Origin: Acanthamoeba sp. SK_2022b
Taxonomy: Eukaryota; Discosea; Longamoebia; Acanthamoebidae
Reading direction: 5' to 3'
Length of the DNA stretch: 64,000 bases
Assembly: GCA_027943245.1 (NCBI GenBank)
Contig: JANDJZ010000023.1
Coordinates: forward strand, 62,001 to 126,000
The notes below the pieces were generated by a model. That model searched no databases. It was not told the origin of the DNA and saw only the letters and a program-made list of their open reading frames with translations. A program made the translations under genes and the position numbers. Position 1 is the first letter of the stretch; every line of letters begins with the position of its first letter. Positions 48,995-63,819 of the stretch are shown piece after piece.

Positions 48995-49375
48995 GGTGTT
49001 GGCTGTTGGGTGAGGGTGCGTGTTAGTGGTTTGTGGTGAATGCGATACTGATGAGCGGTGAGCCGATGCTGGTGTCAAGGCAAGGGTACGCGATTCTGAC
49101 TAACCACATGCCAAGCAAATCGTCACGCTGATACTGATCCTTTCTCAGGGACCAGGTGTTCTTGGTTTGCTAAAAATGGATTCGTGTGCTCGCTTACAAC
49201 TATCTCCCGGTGCCTTATCGGGCAGTGATCACATATCCTCCTGGGAGGATTCCGATTTACGAAGGCCTCCGCACCGAGACCTAATTTACTAACGCATAGT
49301 AAGGAAGATCGTTACTACGGCGTAATTGGTGGTCCGCAGATTGACCGACGATGTTTCGTTTGTCTCATCTCTAGA
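48995..49375. promoter_or_regulatory. Divergent promoter region of the LOV and RasGEF genes
   Basis: About 380 bases separate the LOV gene start from the first secure RasGEF exon. An ATG at 49176 opens a short frame (MDSCARLQLSPGALSGSD) that could be a first exon of the RasGEF gene. If so, the shared promoter is only about 180 bases. No sequence motif could be assigned. Confidence 0.4.
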
Positions 49376-52300
49376 GAAGAGGAATCCGTTCACCTACACA
49401 GTACAGAAAGGTCTGCGCTCGTTCCAGGCAGAGACATCCGCGCCATGACATCCAGGGGTATGTTCGCTTCTCTGGTGGACACCGTCCTGCATTCGAACGA
49501 CTCCGAGAGGCAGAAGTTATTCTTCGTTACCTATCCCCAGTACGGCACGCCGTACGATCTACTAGTCACCCTGCAGGAGTCGCTGAAGGCCGGCGAGCAG
49601 AAGGACAATGGCCCCACCTGCAAGAAGCTTGTCGGGACTTTCCTACTGCGATGGATCGAGAACTGTCCCGGAGGTACAGCTTACGAGTCCTTCCCCGTCA
49701 TCGACGTCCCCATCCCATTTACTCTCTTTCATGCAGATTTCGAGTCGGACAAAAAGCTGGGGGAGGACATGCTCAGCTTTGCTCGGGAGAAGCTCAGCGC
49801 TAGCATGACGAATCATGTTAAGCTCAAGTATCTTCGGGTACAGCATCGCTGTTGACCTTATTTCCGGGCCATGATTACAAACTCTTCGTTTTCTTTTCCT
49901 GTTACGTTTGCAGTGCGTAACCGGGCAAACCGTTCACAGCCGTGCCTCCAAGCAGCACGAGAGGATACCTGTGAGCACGCCCTTCAGCACCGTTCGACCA
50001 AAGGATATCGCCTGTTACCTCACACTTATTGACTGGCGGTTCGTTGCTCTCTGCAACGCGGAGCTCTTTTTTTGGTGATGCTTACCATTTATGGCACATG
50101 GCTCAGATATTTCTCATCGATCAAGGCAACAGAGCTCTTTGACAACACCTGGCAAAAGCACAACAAAAACGAGGTTGCTCCCAATATCACCGCGCTCGCC
50201 CAGAGGTAACTTCGCGGCCTTAATTTGGCCATGCTGACCAAGATCAAGCCATCACGGCGATCGCCACCTGAGCTTACCCGATGTGGTTGGTGCTCAGATT
50301 TAACAGCCTCAGCGCATGGCTCGCGGATTGGATCCTAGACAGCTACGCACTCAACTCACACACCTCCGTGGTGGAGAAGATTATAGAGGTGCTTAGGGTA
50401 GTGCTACCTTCCTCAGGAGGCTTCATCAACTCGTTGACCAACTTTTCCAAAGCTGACAGCACACCTTCCATTTCTCTTTTGAACAGGAGCTGTTCAAAAT
50501 CAACAATTTCAACTCGGGCATGGCTGTGCTGTCGGCGCTTAATAACTCGTCTGTTCAAAGACTGAGGAACCTATGGACTGCGGTAAGGAAGGAACACAGG
50601 GACTGTATACAGCACTTTGAACGATTCATGGGGATGTCGGATAACTTCAAGAACTACAGGTAACCCGCCAAGAGTAACATCAAAACCTCGACCATCAGCA
50701 CTTACATGCTTTCTCCTCCCTTCGTTCACAACCCAGGAAGCATCTGAAGAAGCTCCAACTCGCCACCGACGCCACACGTGCCAACAAGAAGACGCCTCTC
50801 ATCCCCTTCTTGGGTGGGTTCCAAAGCTGGCGGTGCTGTGGAGCCACTTCATACTAACTGACAATGACTCAGCGCTTCTGCTGCGAGACATGACTTTCAT
50901 CCACGATGGCAACTCTGACACTAAGGGCTACCAACTGAACATCGAAAAGATTGAGCTGCAGGTACCCCAGATAGATGGCGTGTTTGGCTGATCTTTTGTG
51001 TGAGCTAAAAACAAAAACCCTTTTGCCGATGACCATTACGCACTCAGGGCCGACAGATCTTGCAGCTGCAAGAGTGGCAACGAACGCCGTACACCCTGAA
51101 CTTCACTTGTGATGAGGTACCACAGAGACGACAACGGTCCCTCTCCGGCACAATTGTGACCCATAGGTTTTCACGACTGGGAGTTTTCGTCGCGCAGGCC
51201 TATTGTAAATTCTTTGAGCAGCTAGCCGGGCCCACGGAGGACCATCTTTTTGCCAAGTCCCAACAGCTCCAGCCGGGAACCCTCGAAAACATCTTCCAAG
51301 CTGCCTCTCGATTAGAACAGTTCCACAAGGACGAGGAAGGTAAGGCGTACTTTCATGCACGCACACTGCCCGCCTAACAACAGCCAACCTCTGCCTCGTC
51401 TAGACACCTTGTCGCTTGGGTCAGACATGGACATCAAAGTCGGTAAGCTGTTAAGCACTGAGTATTCCGAAGGTTCGTGAGCGACCATTGTGCGATGGCG
51501 GGCTTGCTGACTGTCGCAACCTTGATAGCGCTCTCGGACGACATTAGCGTGGGGGAGGCCGAGGACATGTTGCGCGAAGCGGGTGTAGACAACGCCATTG
51601 AGTTTGAGATGGACAAGGTGCAGCTCATGCTCACGCCCTCTTGCCCTCAGCGGTCTTTCGGTTCGTCGATGGAGTTCTCCCTTCAAAGAGAAGCCATCAA
51701 GAGCAGCGGGACCTTCAGCGCAGGTTCGCCATTCACACCCCTCCGCCCTATTGTATCTGCCTGACCCTGTCCGTGTTCCTACAATCTATTTCCTACAGTT
51801 CTTGACACCTACCGATCGAGAAGCAGCTCGATGTCGCTGCTTGGGTGAGCATGCTCCCCGCCGCATTGGCCTGTGGGATCCGTTCTGACTCCTCTATTCA
51901 TGCGCCCAGTGAACTCAACAGCGATATCAACACCTGGCAACTGCTCGATGTTACTGATTGGCTGCGCAGGGCCTACTTGTCCAACTACATTGGTACGTCC
52001 TTGTCCACATCCTCAATGATGCGTCGGCTTGCCCCACTCATCTTCGCCGGCGTGCGCAAATGCAGATGCTTTTGTGAATGCCGAAATTGATGGCCCCAAG
52101 CTGCTACAGGCCGACCACAAGCTCCTGTCATCTCTCGGTATCTCCTCGTTCAAAGACAGGTTTGTACACTTGCCTCACCGTTTCCGTACAACGGACTGCT
52201 GGGCTCACTAGTAAAGGTAACGACACATCAGGAAAATGGTGTTGACGTTGATCGAGAAGCTTAAGCTCGACCACGGCGTCCCTCTACCTGCACGGACCCG

Positions 52301-53170
52301 ATCAGATTCTGGCGAAATGGTGACGCTGACCAAGACCGCTGACGACCACGATCCCCGGAGCGATAACTCTCTCACTCGCTCAACCTCCTCCGCCGCGACA
52401 GTACCCAACAAGGAGCGTACGTCTAGCGTCAGCGAGGAAAACGATCAGCAGGTAGACGGACACAAGAAGAAAACGAAGAAAACGAAGAAAACGAAAGTGA
52501 AGAGAGACAGCCGTGGGAGCGACATACAAGTCGAACGAGTGATGGTGGCAGGGTCGGTGTCGCCCCAGCCCGAACCCCCCCTGTTGACGTCGACAGTGGT
52601 GTCGACCAGGAGTCCTTCGAAGCTGCTCTTCCGCAATCATTCCAAATCGTTCCCGTCGACAGGTACCTACAGCAAAACACGTGCGCAACACGGGCTACTA
52701 CACGATCTGAGCTCGTTGTGTGTGCTTCATTTACAGTGGCCGAGGCCGCGCAGCCAGGCCCAACGACCGAAATCGCAGCAGCGCCGATCGATATCGGGTC
52801 TCTTGGCGGAGCTACTTTAGTGATATGCTGCGAGGACGAGAAGTGGAATGGCGGCAAGCTCGGTCCGTTCTCGTACGACAAGTTGATACAGCTCATCCTC
52901 GATAGGTGTGTCATGCCTTGCAATCTCCCCCCGCCCCGCCTTTGTTGCTTTTTCTTGGCACATCAACTTGTTAACACTCACACAACCTCGCAACTCACCG
53001 CCAGACACGATCACATCTTCCGTTCGGCAAACGAGGTGGGTATAGCGTGTTTGGGACTCAAGAAGAGCAGCATCTCTATCAGGAACGACAAGGACCTCCG
53101 AAAGGTCAAGATCTTGGCCAAGGAACGCAGCGAGAAGATCGTCGTCTTCAACGTCAGCAAACGGCATTGA
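49376..53170 (+). CDS. Ras guanine-nucleotide exchange factor with SAM and PB1-like domains
   Basis: The first secure exon carries a RasGEF N-terminal domain (IRAMTSRGMFASLVDTVLHS, FFVTYPQYGTPYDLL, LLRWIENCP). The catalytic CDC25-like domain follows: VRPKDIACYLTLIDW, RFNSLSAWLADWIL, KINNFNSGMAVLSALNNSSV, QRLRNLWTAV and LLLRDMTFIHDGNSD. After a linker comes a SAM domain (about 51930-52260; WQLLDVTDWLRRAYLSNYI, EIDGPKLLQADHKLLSSLGI), then a Lys/Ser-rich stretch (KKKTKKTKKTK). The C-terminus may be a PB1-like fold (LVICCEDEKWNGGKL, FSYDKLIQLILDR, SISIRNDKDLRKV), ending at TGA 53170. It should load GTP onto a Ras-family GTPase. The true start is uncertain; ATG 49445 lies inside the conserved N-domain and ATG 49176 may begin an upstream exon. 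Confidence 0.87.
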
Positions 53171-53265
53171 ATACCGTGCCCGCCTCTTCCCGTTTTGTAG
53201 ATTAGAAGACCTTAATAATCTCGTAAATAACCTGCCTAAGCAGGTGTCTGTGAAGGCGATATCCT

Positions 53266-53283
53266 TTTTTTTTTTTTTTTTTT
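53266..53283. repeat. Poly-T run
   Basis: About 18 T residues directly at the 3' end of the minus-strand PLP enzyme gene, in the narrow gap to the convergent RasGEF gene. It reads poly-A just after the stop on the sense strand. It may mark a polyadenylation region or an old retroposed tail; neither can be shown from sequence alone. Confidence 0.5.
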
Positions 53284-55114
53284 CAGATCTGGTCTAGGGC
53301 CTGGTGAAGGTCGCGCAGGAGGTCGTCCTTGTCCTCAATGCCCACGGAGAAGCGGATGAGGCCGTCCGTGATACCGCCCTTCAGGCGCACCTCTCGCGGC
53401 ACCATCACGTGCGTGGTCGTTGCGGCGTGGCAGATCAGACTTTCCACCTGCATGGCGTGTGCGTCAACAGTGGTTTTGTCGCATCGTGTAACAAGGAACA
53501 GAAGGTGTCTCGATGAAAGGGGGAGGTAGCCATACTCCGCCGAGAGAGACAGCAAGGGTGATGAGCTGCACGGACTCAGCCACCTTCTTGCCGGCCTCGG
53601 TGCCGCCCTTCACCTCAAAGGAGATCATGCCGCCATAGCCTTTCATCTGCTTCGACGCCACCGCATGCGCAGGGTGCGAGGGCAGACCTAGCGCGGAGTG
53701 CGGAGCGTCAAACACAACACGAACAGAACGCTGCTTGAAAAACGGTAGGTGGAGGGGGGGGGTGTACCGGGATAAAACACGCGTTCAACCTTGGGGTGCT
53801 TCTCGAGCGCCTGCGCGAGGTAGAGCGCGTTCTCGTTCTGGCGGTGGACACGCAGGTCAAGCGTCTTGATACCCCGAGCCAGCAGGAAGCAGTCAAACGG
53901 GGACAGCACGCCTCCGAACTTGGGAGAACGGTAGGAGGGGGTGTAGGCGTTCGTCAGCGCCAGTGTTTTGTTTGGAGCCAGAGCTAGAGGGGGAAGGCGG
54001 ATGGCACACCAGCTTTCTGGCCTGCCAGACCTTGTCCTCCAGCTCGCGGTTCTTGACTGAGGCCGACCCGGCAAGGATGTCCGAGTGGCCGCCCAGGAAC
54101 TTGGTGCACGAATGGATCACGACCTGTGCGCAGTCGCCCGCATACTGAGCATGGGATACGACGACAAACAACACGCAAAACAAACTAAAGAGGCGCGTAC
54201 GTCGACGCCAAAGTCCTTGATGGGGTTCTGATTGATGGGCGAGGCGAATGTGCTGTCGACGACGGTAAGGGCGTTGTGCTCCCGCGCCAGCTTGCTCAGC
54301 TCGGCCAGGTCGATCACCGCGCAGATCGGGTTGGCCGGCGTCTCGGCATAGAGAAGCTTCGTGTTGGGCTTGATCGCGCTCCTATAGCCTTGAACGTTGC
54401 CATCCTCGGGCAACGGGATGCGAGTGACCTCCACGCCGTAGGTGGTCAGCAGGTCGAAAGTTTCATGGGTGCCTAAGGATCACTCCCACACACATAAGGC
54501 GCCAGCTACACGGTGAACGAAGCACGAGCGAGAGAAAAAGAAGGGTGAAGTGACCTCCGTAGATAGGCGAGTGGACGATGCAGTGGTCGCCGGCCTTGAG
54601 CAGGCCGAAGAGGGTGGTGCTGATGGCCGCCATTCCGCTGCCAAACTTGACCGCAGCACACACGACGTCAGACACGACACGCTATGTGTGCGGCACAGGA
54701 CAGAGGGCGAAGAATGTACGAGGAATGTCTTGTGGGCGGACTCCAGGCGGGTGATGAGGGTGGCGGCGACATCCGAGGTGGGGTTGTCCCAGCGGGAATA
54801 GAGCCAGGGCGAGAGGCCGCCATCGACGACGTTGTTGGTGCGGTCGAAGCGGTCAGAGAAGCGGTCGGACAGCACGGCACCGTGCTCGGCCGAGTCCAGC
54901 ACCCACGTCGATGAGGCAAAGATGGGAACTGCCAGCGGGCTCACTGGGCCAGCGAAAGGGACGTGTCGCACTGCCTCCGTGCTGGGCGCATAACGCGCTG
55001 GAACACAAAGAGCACTTGATGAATTGATGAAAGGAGATTGTCTCAAAAGGGTTGAATGGGGGGGGGTCAGGTACATTGATCCCCACGAGTTCCATTGTGG
55101 TTCGGCGATGCCAT
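53283..55114 (-). CDS. Cystathionine gamma-lyase-type PLP enzyme (trans-sulfuration family)
   Basis: ATG 55114 ([13 protein letters not shown]) joins in phase to [15 protein letters not shown]. The fold type I blocks of the Cys/Met metabolism family follow in order: [59 protein letters not shown], and the PLP-binding lysine in [16 protein letters not shown]. Next come [44 protein letters not shown] and a C-terminal [13 protein letters not shown]. The length of about 410 residues is typical. Likely reactions are cleavage of cystathionine, cysteine or methionine, or gamma-synthase activity. The exact member cannot be decided by eye. It is cytosolic by the lack of a clear presequence. It lies head to head with the AFG2-like gene, 121 bases apart. 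Confidence 0.9.
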
Positions 55115-55235
55115 TGTGTGTTCGTTAACAGATGACGCTGGTAACCTAAGTACAAGCCCGAAAAGAAGATAGAAAAGGAAGGAGAAAAAAGGCAAGTTAG
55201 GAAAAAGAACTGCAATTGGCACAGGGACGTGACTC
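55115..55235. promoter_or_regulatory. Short bidirectional promoter region
   Basis: The 121 bases between the ATG of the PLP enzyme (55114, minus) and the ATG of the AAA ATPase (55236, plus) must serve both genes. A purine-rich tract (gaaaagaagatagaaaagg) lies in the middle. No TATA element is evident. Confidence 0.45.
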
Positions 55236-59120
<3,885 letters not shown>

Positions 59121-59180
59121 CAGGGCGCCCTTCCCCTGATCTCGCGGCACAGCGCCGGTTGGATTTATCATTATTTATTG

Positions 59181-59867
59181 TTATTTGTCGGCCGAGGCGC
59201 GGTGCTTCTTGAGGATGCGGAAGTAGAGGCCCTCAGGCACAAGCGGCGTGTAAATGGAGGCGGGGAAGGGCTCGGTTTCGTTGGTATCAACGTAACCGCG
59301 TCTCTGGTAGTAGGCTAGTAGCTCTGCGCGCACGCTGATGACGTGCAGCACGACGGCCTCGCAGCCAAAGACCTCCCACACGTGCGACTCGCCCACGGCC
59401 ATCAGCCGCCGACCGAGCCCGAGGGCCTGCCGTGCGGGGTCCACAGCGAACATGCCCAAGTGGCCACCGTCGTCGCACTTCTCCACCAGCACGCAGCCGG
59501 CCACGTCCCACTCCTTTTCCTTCGTGTCTTCAGCGTTTCCATCCTCCTGGTGTTTGTGGGCAACCTCGGCAACGAAGAAGGCGGCGCGTGCCGGGTCGGA
59601 GGCTATCAGTCGCCGGAGCTCGTCGGCTGTGGTGCGCAATCCCGAGACGAGGTGCGACTCTGTAGTCCAGGCACGGTTGGGCTTCGCCTCCTTAGCCTCC
59701 GCTGCGGGCGCGGTCGGGTCGGTGCCTCGGTAGGCCCAGTTCACGATCTGCATGAGGCGAGCCACATCCCGGTCCTCTGCCAATCGCGTACGCACTTCCA
59801 CCGACCCTTCCGCTTCGCTGCTCCCCCCTGTTCTGGCAAAAGTGTTCGTAGCAACCGTGCTTGCCAT
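59181..59867 (-). CDS. GNAT-family N-acetyltransferase
   Basis: A single-exon gene of 228 residues. The first ATG of the frame is at 59867 (MASTVATNTF); the two codons upstream read TTG GCA and are not a start. The N-terminal beta strand and helix (VRTRLAEDRDVARLMQIVNW) are typical of GNAT. The acetyl-CoA pyrophosphate-binding loop is in HLGMFAVDPARQALGLGRRL, followed by VVLHVISVRAELLAYYQRRG, the usual beta5-alpha4 segment. The acceptor is unknown; a fungal or bacterial-type small-molecule acetyltransferase is as likely as a protein acetyltransferase. The lack of introns contrasts with its neighbours and might reflect transfer or small size. It is divergent from the Nup93-like gene, 138 bases away. 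Confidence 0.85.
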   Translation of the reverse strand: MASTVATNTFARTGGSSEAEGSVEVRTRLAEDRDVARLMQIVNWAYRGTDPTAPAAEAKEAKPNRAWTTESHLVSGLRTTADELRRLIASDPARAAFFVAEVAHKHQEDGNAEDTKEKEWDVAGCVLVEKCDDGGHLGMFAVDPARQALGLGRRLMAVGESHVWEVFGCEAVVLHVISVRAELLAYYQRRGYVDTNETEPFPASIYTPLVPEGLYFRILKKHRASADK

Positions 59868-60005
59868 TGCCAATGTATGGTACCGTCAAGAGCCAAGCTC
59901 CTGGCCTTTCTTGCTCTCGCCGATACGCAGGCACAGATTTTTCGCTTCCTTAATGTTTCTTTTGTTTTTTCTCAAAGGTTTCCTTTGAGGACACAACATT
60001 AACAA
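59868..60005. promoter_or_regulatory. Short bidirectional promoter region
   Basis: The 138 bases between the divergent GNAT (59867) and Nup93-like (60006) start codons. It includes a T-rich stretch (about 59938-59978) upstream of the plus-strand ATG. Confidence 0.45.
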
Positions 60006-60696
60006 ATGGCGGAGGGATCGCTCTGCACGCCTAAGACCCCCTTTGCGTCCCTGCTCGAGGAATCGCGGCAAATCACACAGCTCATCGAGCGACCATACGT
60101 CATTAAACGAAATGTAGAACAAATCGAAGAGGAGGCACGCAAGCTGCTCCAATTGACGTCGGCCCGCAGTCAGGCTCGGCATAAACAAGCTCAAGCCTCT
60201 CTGCCACCATCATCAGCACAGCAACGACGATCGGCCAGCAAAACACCACCAAAGGAGAAGGAGACCAGGAGAACCCCAAGAAAATCGTATGATCTTAACA
60301 AGCTCGAGAAGAGCCTGCGCGCGTTGGACGTCAAAGCCTCCTTCCAGCCGTTGGAGCCACTGGACGATCTAGACGCGGAGGGCTTCTTGAGGTTCGGTTT
60401 AGCTCTACACCCACCCCACCATTCCTCAGATGTGTTGCGTGAACTCCAGCCACCTCTTTCCTCCCCGCTAAACAGGAACGAAAGGCAAACGATGCTACTG
60501 ACGGCGGTAGAGGAGGCCAGGAAGCGAGTACGCTCTTCCACTTGCCTCCTCCAAAGCGCGAAACCTCTGCACCCTGAGAATCCTAAGAAAGCCCCTCTGG
60601 CGTGCACGTGTGGCACAGACGCTTGACAGATGCGAAGAAGCCTGCATCAGCCGGATACGTAGAGACTGGGACCGAGCGAAGCAGCACCTCCTATAG
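60006..60696 (+). CDS. Truncated Nup93/Nic96-like nucleoporin N-terminus
   Basis: Three exons join in phase: FLR-NERQTMLLTAVEEARKR and KR-TLDRCEEACISRIRRDWD. The product is about 185 residues. The start, TPFASLLEESRQITQLIERP followed by KRNVEQIEEEARKLL, matches the helical N-terminus of Nup93/Nic96. LEPLDDLDAEGFLRNERQ and the following helix match the segment that in full-length proteins leads into the alpha-solenoid. The frame then stops at TAG 60694-60696 right after DWDRAKQHLL, where Nup93 would continue for several hundred residues. The next gene starts 78 bases later, so the solenoid is not here. In the full protein the N-terminal region contacts other nuclear pore components. This may be a partial duplicate, a pseudogene or a functional mini-protein. 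Confidence 0.65.
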
Positions 60697-60774
60697 CTCT
60701 GTGTGCCAATTTCCTCAACCCAAAGAAAAACATTAAAAAAAAAAAGGCAGAGAGAAAATTGTTGTGGATCCAAG

Positions 60775-63677
60775 ATGTTGCATCATCGAAGCAAGGGATG
60801 GATAACGGGCAAGATACTTTCCCCTCGTGCGGGCATGGTGGCTAAGCACAGTGCAGGACCGTCAGCGCAGGCCGCAGCTCGTCAGTTCCGGTCATCCAAC
60901 ACATCCGCCATTCGATCGTCCCTTCCGCCTCAGTTTTCCAACGGCCTTCGGGCTGTTCGTAATGGCGAACTACGCTTCCACGCACTCTCTCGCCGCTTCT
61001 TTGCCTCGTCATCGTATGCCGGTGCGCATCTCTTCAATAATCATATCTTTTATAGATTTCTAAAATTTCATTGCACCAACGCTACTCGGAATAGATAAGA
61101 TGAAGGTCCGGGTGAAGGAGCAGAAGGTGAGGGAGACCACCAAGGAGACCGCCAAAGCCGAACGTCTGCAGAAGAAGGGCAAGGGACACAAAGTTGGCGG
61201 TCGCTTCGTGTTCTCGTGTGATGGGCTCTCCAAGACCCTCCCTGACGGCAGACCCCTCTTCACCGACCTCTCATTCTCCCTCTACGAACGGTACCTTGCC
61301 CATGCGCGTGTGTGCGTGCTCGTGCGTAAGTGGTTAGGGCCCTAACCACGGACCATGTCGTGCTGATGTGATAGATCGAAGATTGGTGTTCTTGGTCCCA
61401 ACGGTAGGCCACCGAGCCAATCTCTCGGGTCAGAGCAACACTGACGATGGACACGTCGTGCAGGTGCCGGCAAGTCGTCCCTGATGAAGGTCATCGCCGG
61501 GCTCGATGACGAGTTTGACGGCAGGGCGCACGTGCACGACGGCGTGAAAGTGGGGTATCTGCCACAGGTGCTCTGTTCTTGCCATCTCTACTTTCTCTTC
61601 ACTGCTACGCACGCACGCACGCACACATCACCAATACAAAGCGAGGGTGTCCCGTTTGATTAAGCCTTTCGTCCCGCGGGCAGGAGCCGGAGCTGGATCC
61701 CACCAAGGACGTGCGTGGCAACGTTCTATCGGGCGTGCAGGACAAGCTCGATATCCTAGAAGAATTCAATCAGGTAGCTTCCCTTCTTCAACGCAAACGC
61801 GCACCTCGCACGGCGCCGCTACCTCCCAGCATTCACGCAGGTGTGCAAGCAATTGGAGGAGGCCGGCGAGGAGGACGAGGAGCTGCTCGAGAGAAAGGCT
61901 GAGCTCGAGGCCCAGGTGGAGACGTTGGGCATCAAGGACCTCGACTGGCGCATCGACCGTGCCATGAACGCCCTCCGCTGCCCCGATCCTGCGAAGCAAG
62001 TTCACTTCCTCTCTGGCGTACGCCACTCTGCCATGTCCCCTCTCAACTGTTGCGTGCGCACTCAAGTCTCTTACTATGATGATGATGACGGTGACGATGA
62101 TGCAGGGCGAGCGTCGCAGAGTGGCATTGTGCAGACTTCTCATATCCGAACCTGATCTGCTGTTGCTCGACGAGCCCACCAATCACTTGGACGCCGAGTC
62201 CGTGGCCTGGCTCGAGCGCTTCCTCTCGGAGTACAAGGGCACTGTCATGGTGCGCTGACTCTCCAACTTGCGTTCTATCCACACTCATCCCCAGCCACTG
62301 TACAGGCGGTGACGCATGATCGATATTTTCTCGACAACGTGGCCGGCTGGATTCTCGAACTGGACCGAGGTACAGCGCCGCACCCCGTACACACATACAC
62401 ACAGCGTCGTTTGATGGGCCGTGTGATACGTGCAGGTGATTGCTTCGTGTATGAGGGCAACTACTCGACGTGGTTAACTGAGCATCAGAAGCGAATCGAC
62501 CTCGAGCAGAAGAAGGACCACGCGCTCTCCAAGCAAATCGAGCAGGAGCTCAAATGGATCCAGCAGACGCCCAAGGCTCGCCAATCGAAGAACAAGGCGC
62601 GTGTCAAGGCCTACGAGCAGCTCCTGGAGCAGGCCCGTGTCAAGCCCTTCCAGCCCGGCACCATCCTCATCCCACCCGGCCCGCGTCTTGGTTCGTTATT
62701 GTGTTGTGACCTGGTGTGACGTGATGTGCACATCACGCTGGTCGCTCACGCTTAAGGCAGGTCGAATGGTGGCCGAGGCAGAGGGCCTGCGCAAGCAGGT
62801 CGATAATCGAGTACTGATTGATGACTTCACCTTCTCCCTCAAGCCTGGCGCCATCGTCGGTACGCAAGAACATGACCTCTAAATATCGCTCGCGATGAGT
62901 GGAATTCGGACCTGAGACCTCGCTGTTTCCCACCATGACCAGGCGTGATCGGCCCCAATGGAGCGGGCAAGACAACCCTGCTCAACATTCTCGCTGGTGA
63001 GGACAAGGACTACGGAGGCAACCTGAAGCTCGGCGAGTCAGTGCGTAATCAGATGCCCCGATGGTGGTGTGTAGCGAGAGACCTGATGAAACAAAACCAA
63101 CCAAATGTCGTCAGGTGGTCTCGGGGTACGTGACGCAGCACCGACAGGACTTGACCGAGGGCAACACTATCTACGAGGAGATCTCCGAAGGCGATGACTA
63201 CATCGAGATCTCGCCCAATAACTCCATCCACACGCGCCAATACGTCGCCGCCGTACCTCTGCCGAACCCGCGCTACCGTGTTTGTTGAGCTCACCTCACC
63301 TTCTTCGGTCACGGCAGTTCCGGTTCTGGAACCAGCAGCAGGAGAAGACGGTCGACGTGCTGAGCGGCGGCGAGCGCAACCGTGTACATCTGGCCAAACT
63401 GCTCAAGCGGGGCTGCAACCTGCTGCTCATGGACGAACCTACCAACGACCTCGACGTGCACGTGCTGCGCAACCTCGAGGAGGCCATCGAGGCCTTTGCC
63501 GGCTGCGCGGTGGTGGTGACCCACGATCGGTGGTTCCTCGACCGCGTGTGCACGGACATCATCGCTTTCGAGGGCGATGGCCGCGTGGTCTACTTCGAAG
63601 GCAGCTACGGCGAGTACATGGCCCGACGCGAGAAGCTCAATGGTCCCACCCGACACAAATTCATCAAGCTTAAGTAG
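60775..63677 (+). CDS. EttA-type ABC-F ATPase with probable mitochondrial presequence
   Basis: ATG 60775 starts a first exon of about 80 residues that is rich in Arg, Ser, Ala and His and almost free of acidic residues ([20 protein letters not shown], then [14 protein letters not shown]). This is typical of a mitochondrial targeting peptide. It joins in phase to [10 protein letters not shown]. The body is a two-cassette ABC-F protein: Walker A GPNGAGKSS and GPNGAGKTT, signature [15 protein letters not shown] and [15 protein letters not shown], Walker [13 protein letters not shown] and [12 protein letters not shown]. The linker has the EttA-type P-site tRNA interaction motif ([20 protein letters not shown]) and [22 protein letters not shown] and an arm-like helical insert also match EttA. 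Bacterial EttA gates ribosomes by energy state. Here a mitoribosome role is inferred. About ten introns show it is a settled nuclear gene. Confidence 0.9.
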
Positions 63678-63819
63678 GTGGGAGAGCACGAGCGTTTGTG
63701 TCATGTTTGCCTGGCTGCGCATTATGTGGAAACAGAAACAGCACTGTGCTTATTAATCTTATAATAAGTGGAAAGAAAAGATACATTCTGTTTGGTGCAG
63801 GTGATTTTTTTTGAGCTTG

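Noticed and set aside
59868..59873. Start of the GNAT protein two codons upstream
   Set aside because: The codon there is TTG. The first ATG of the frame is at 59867.
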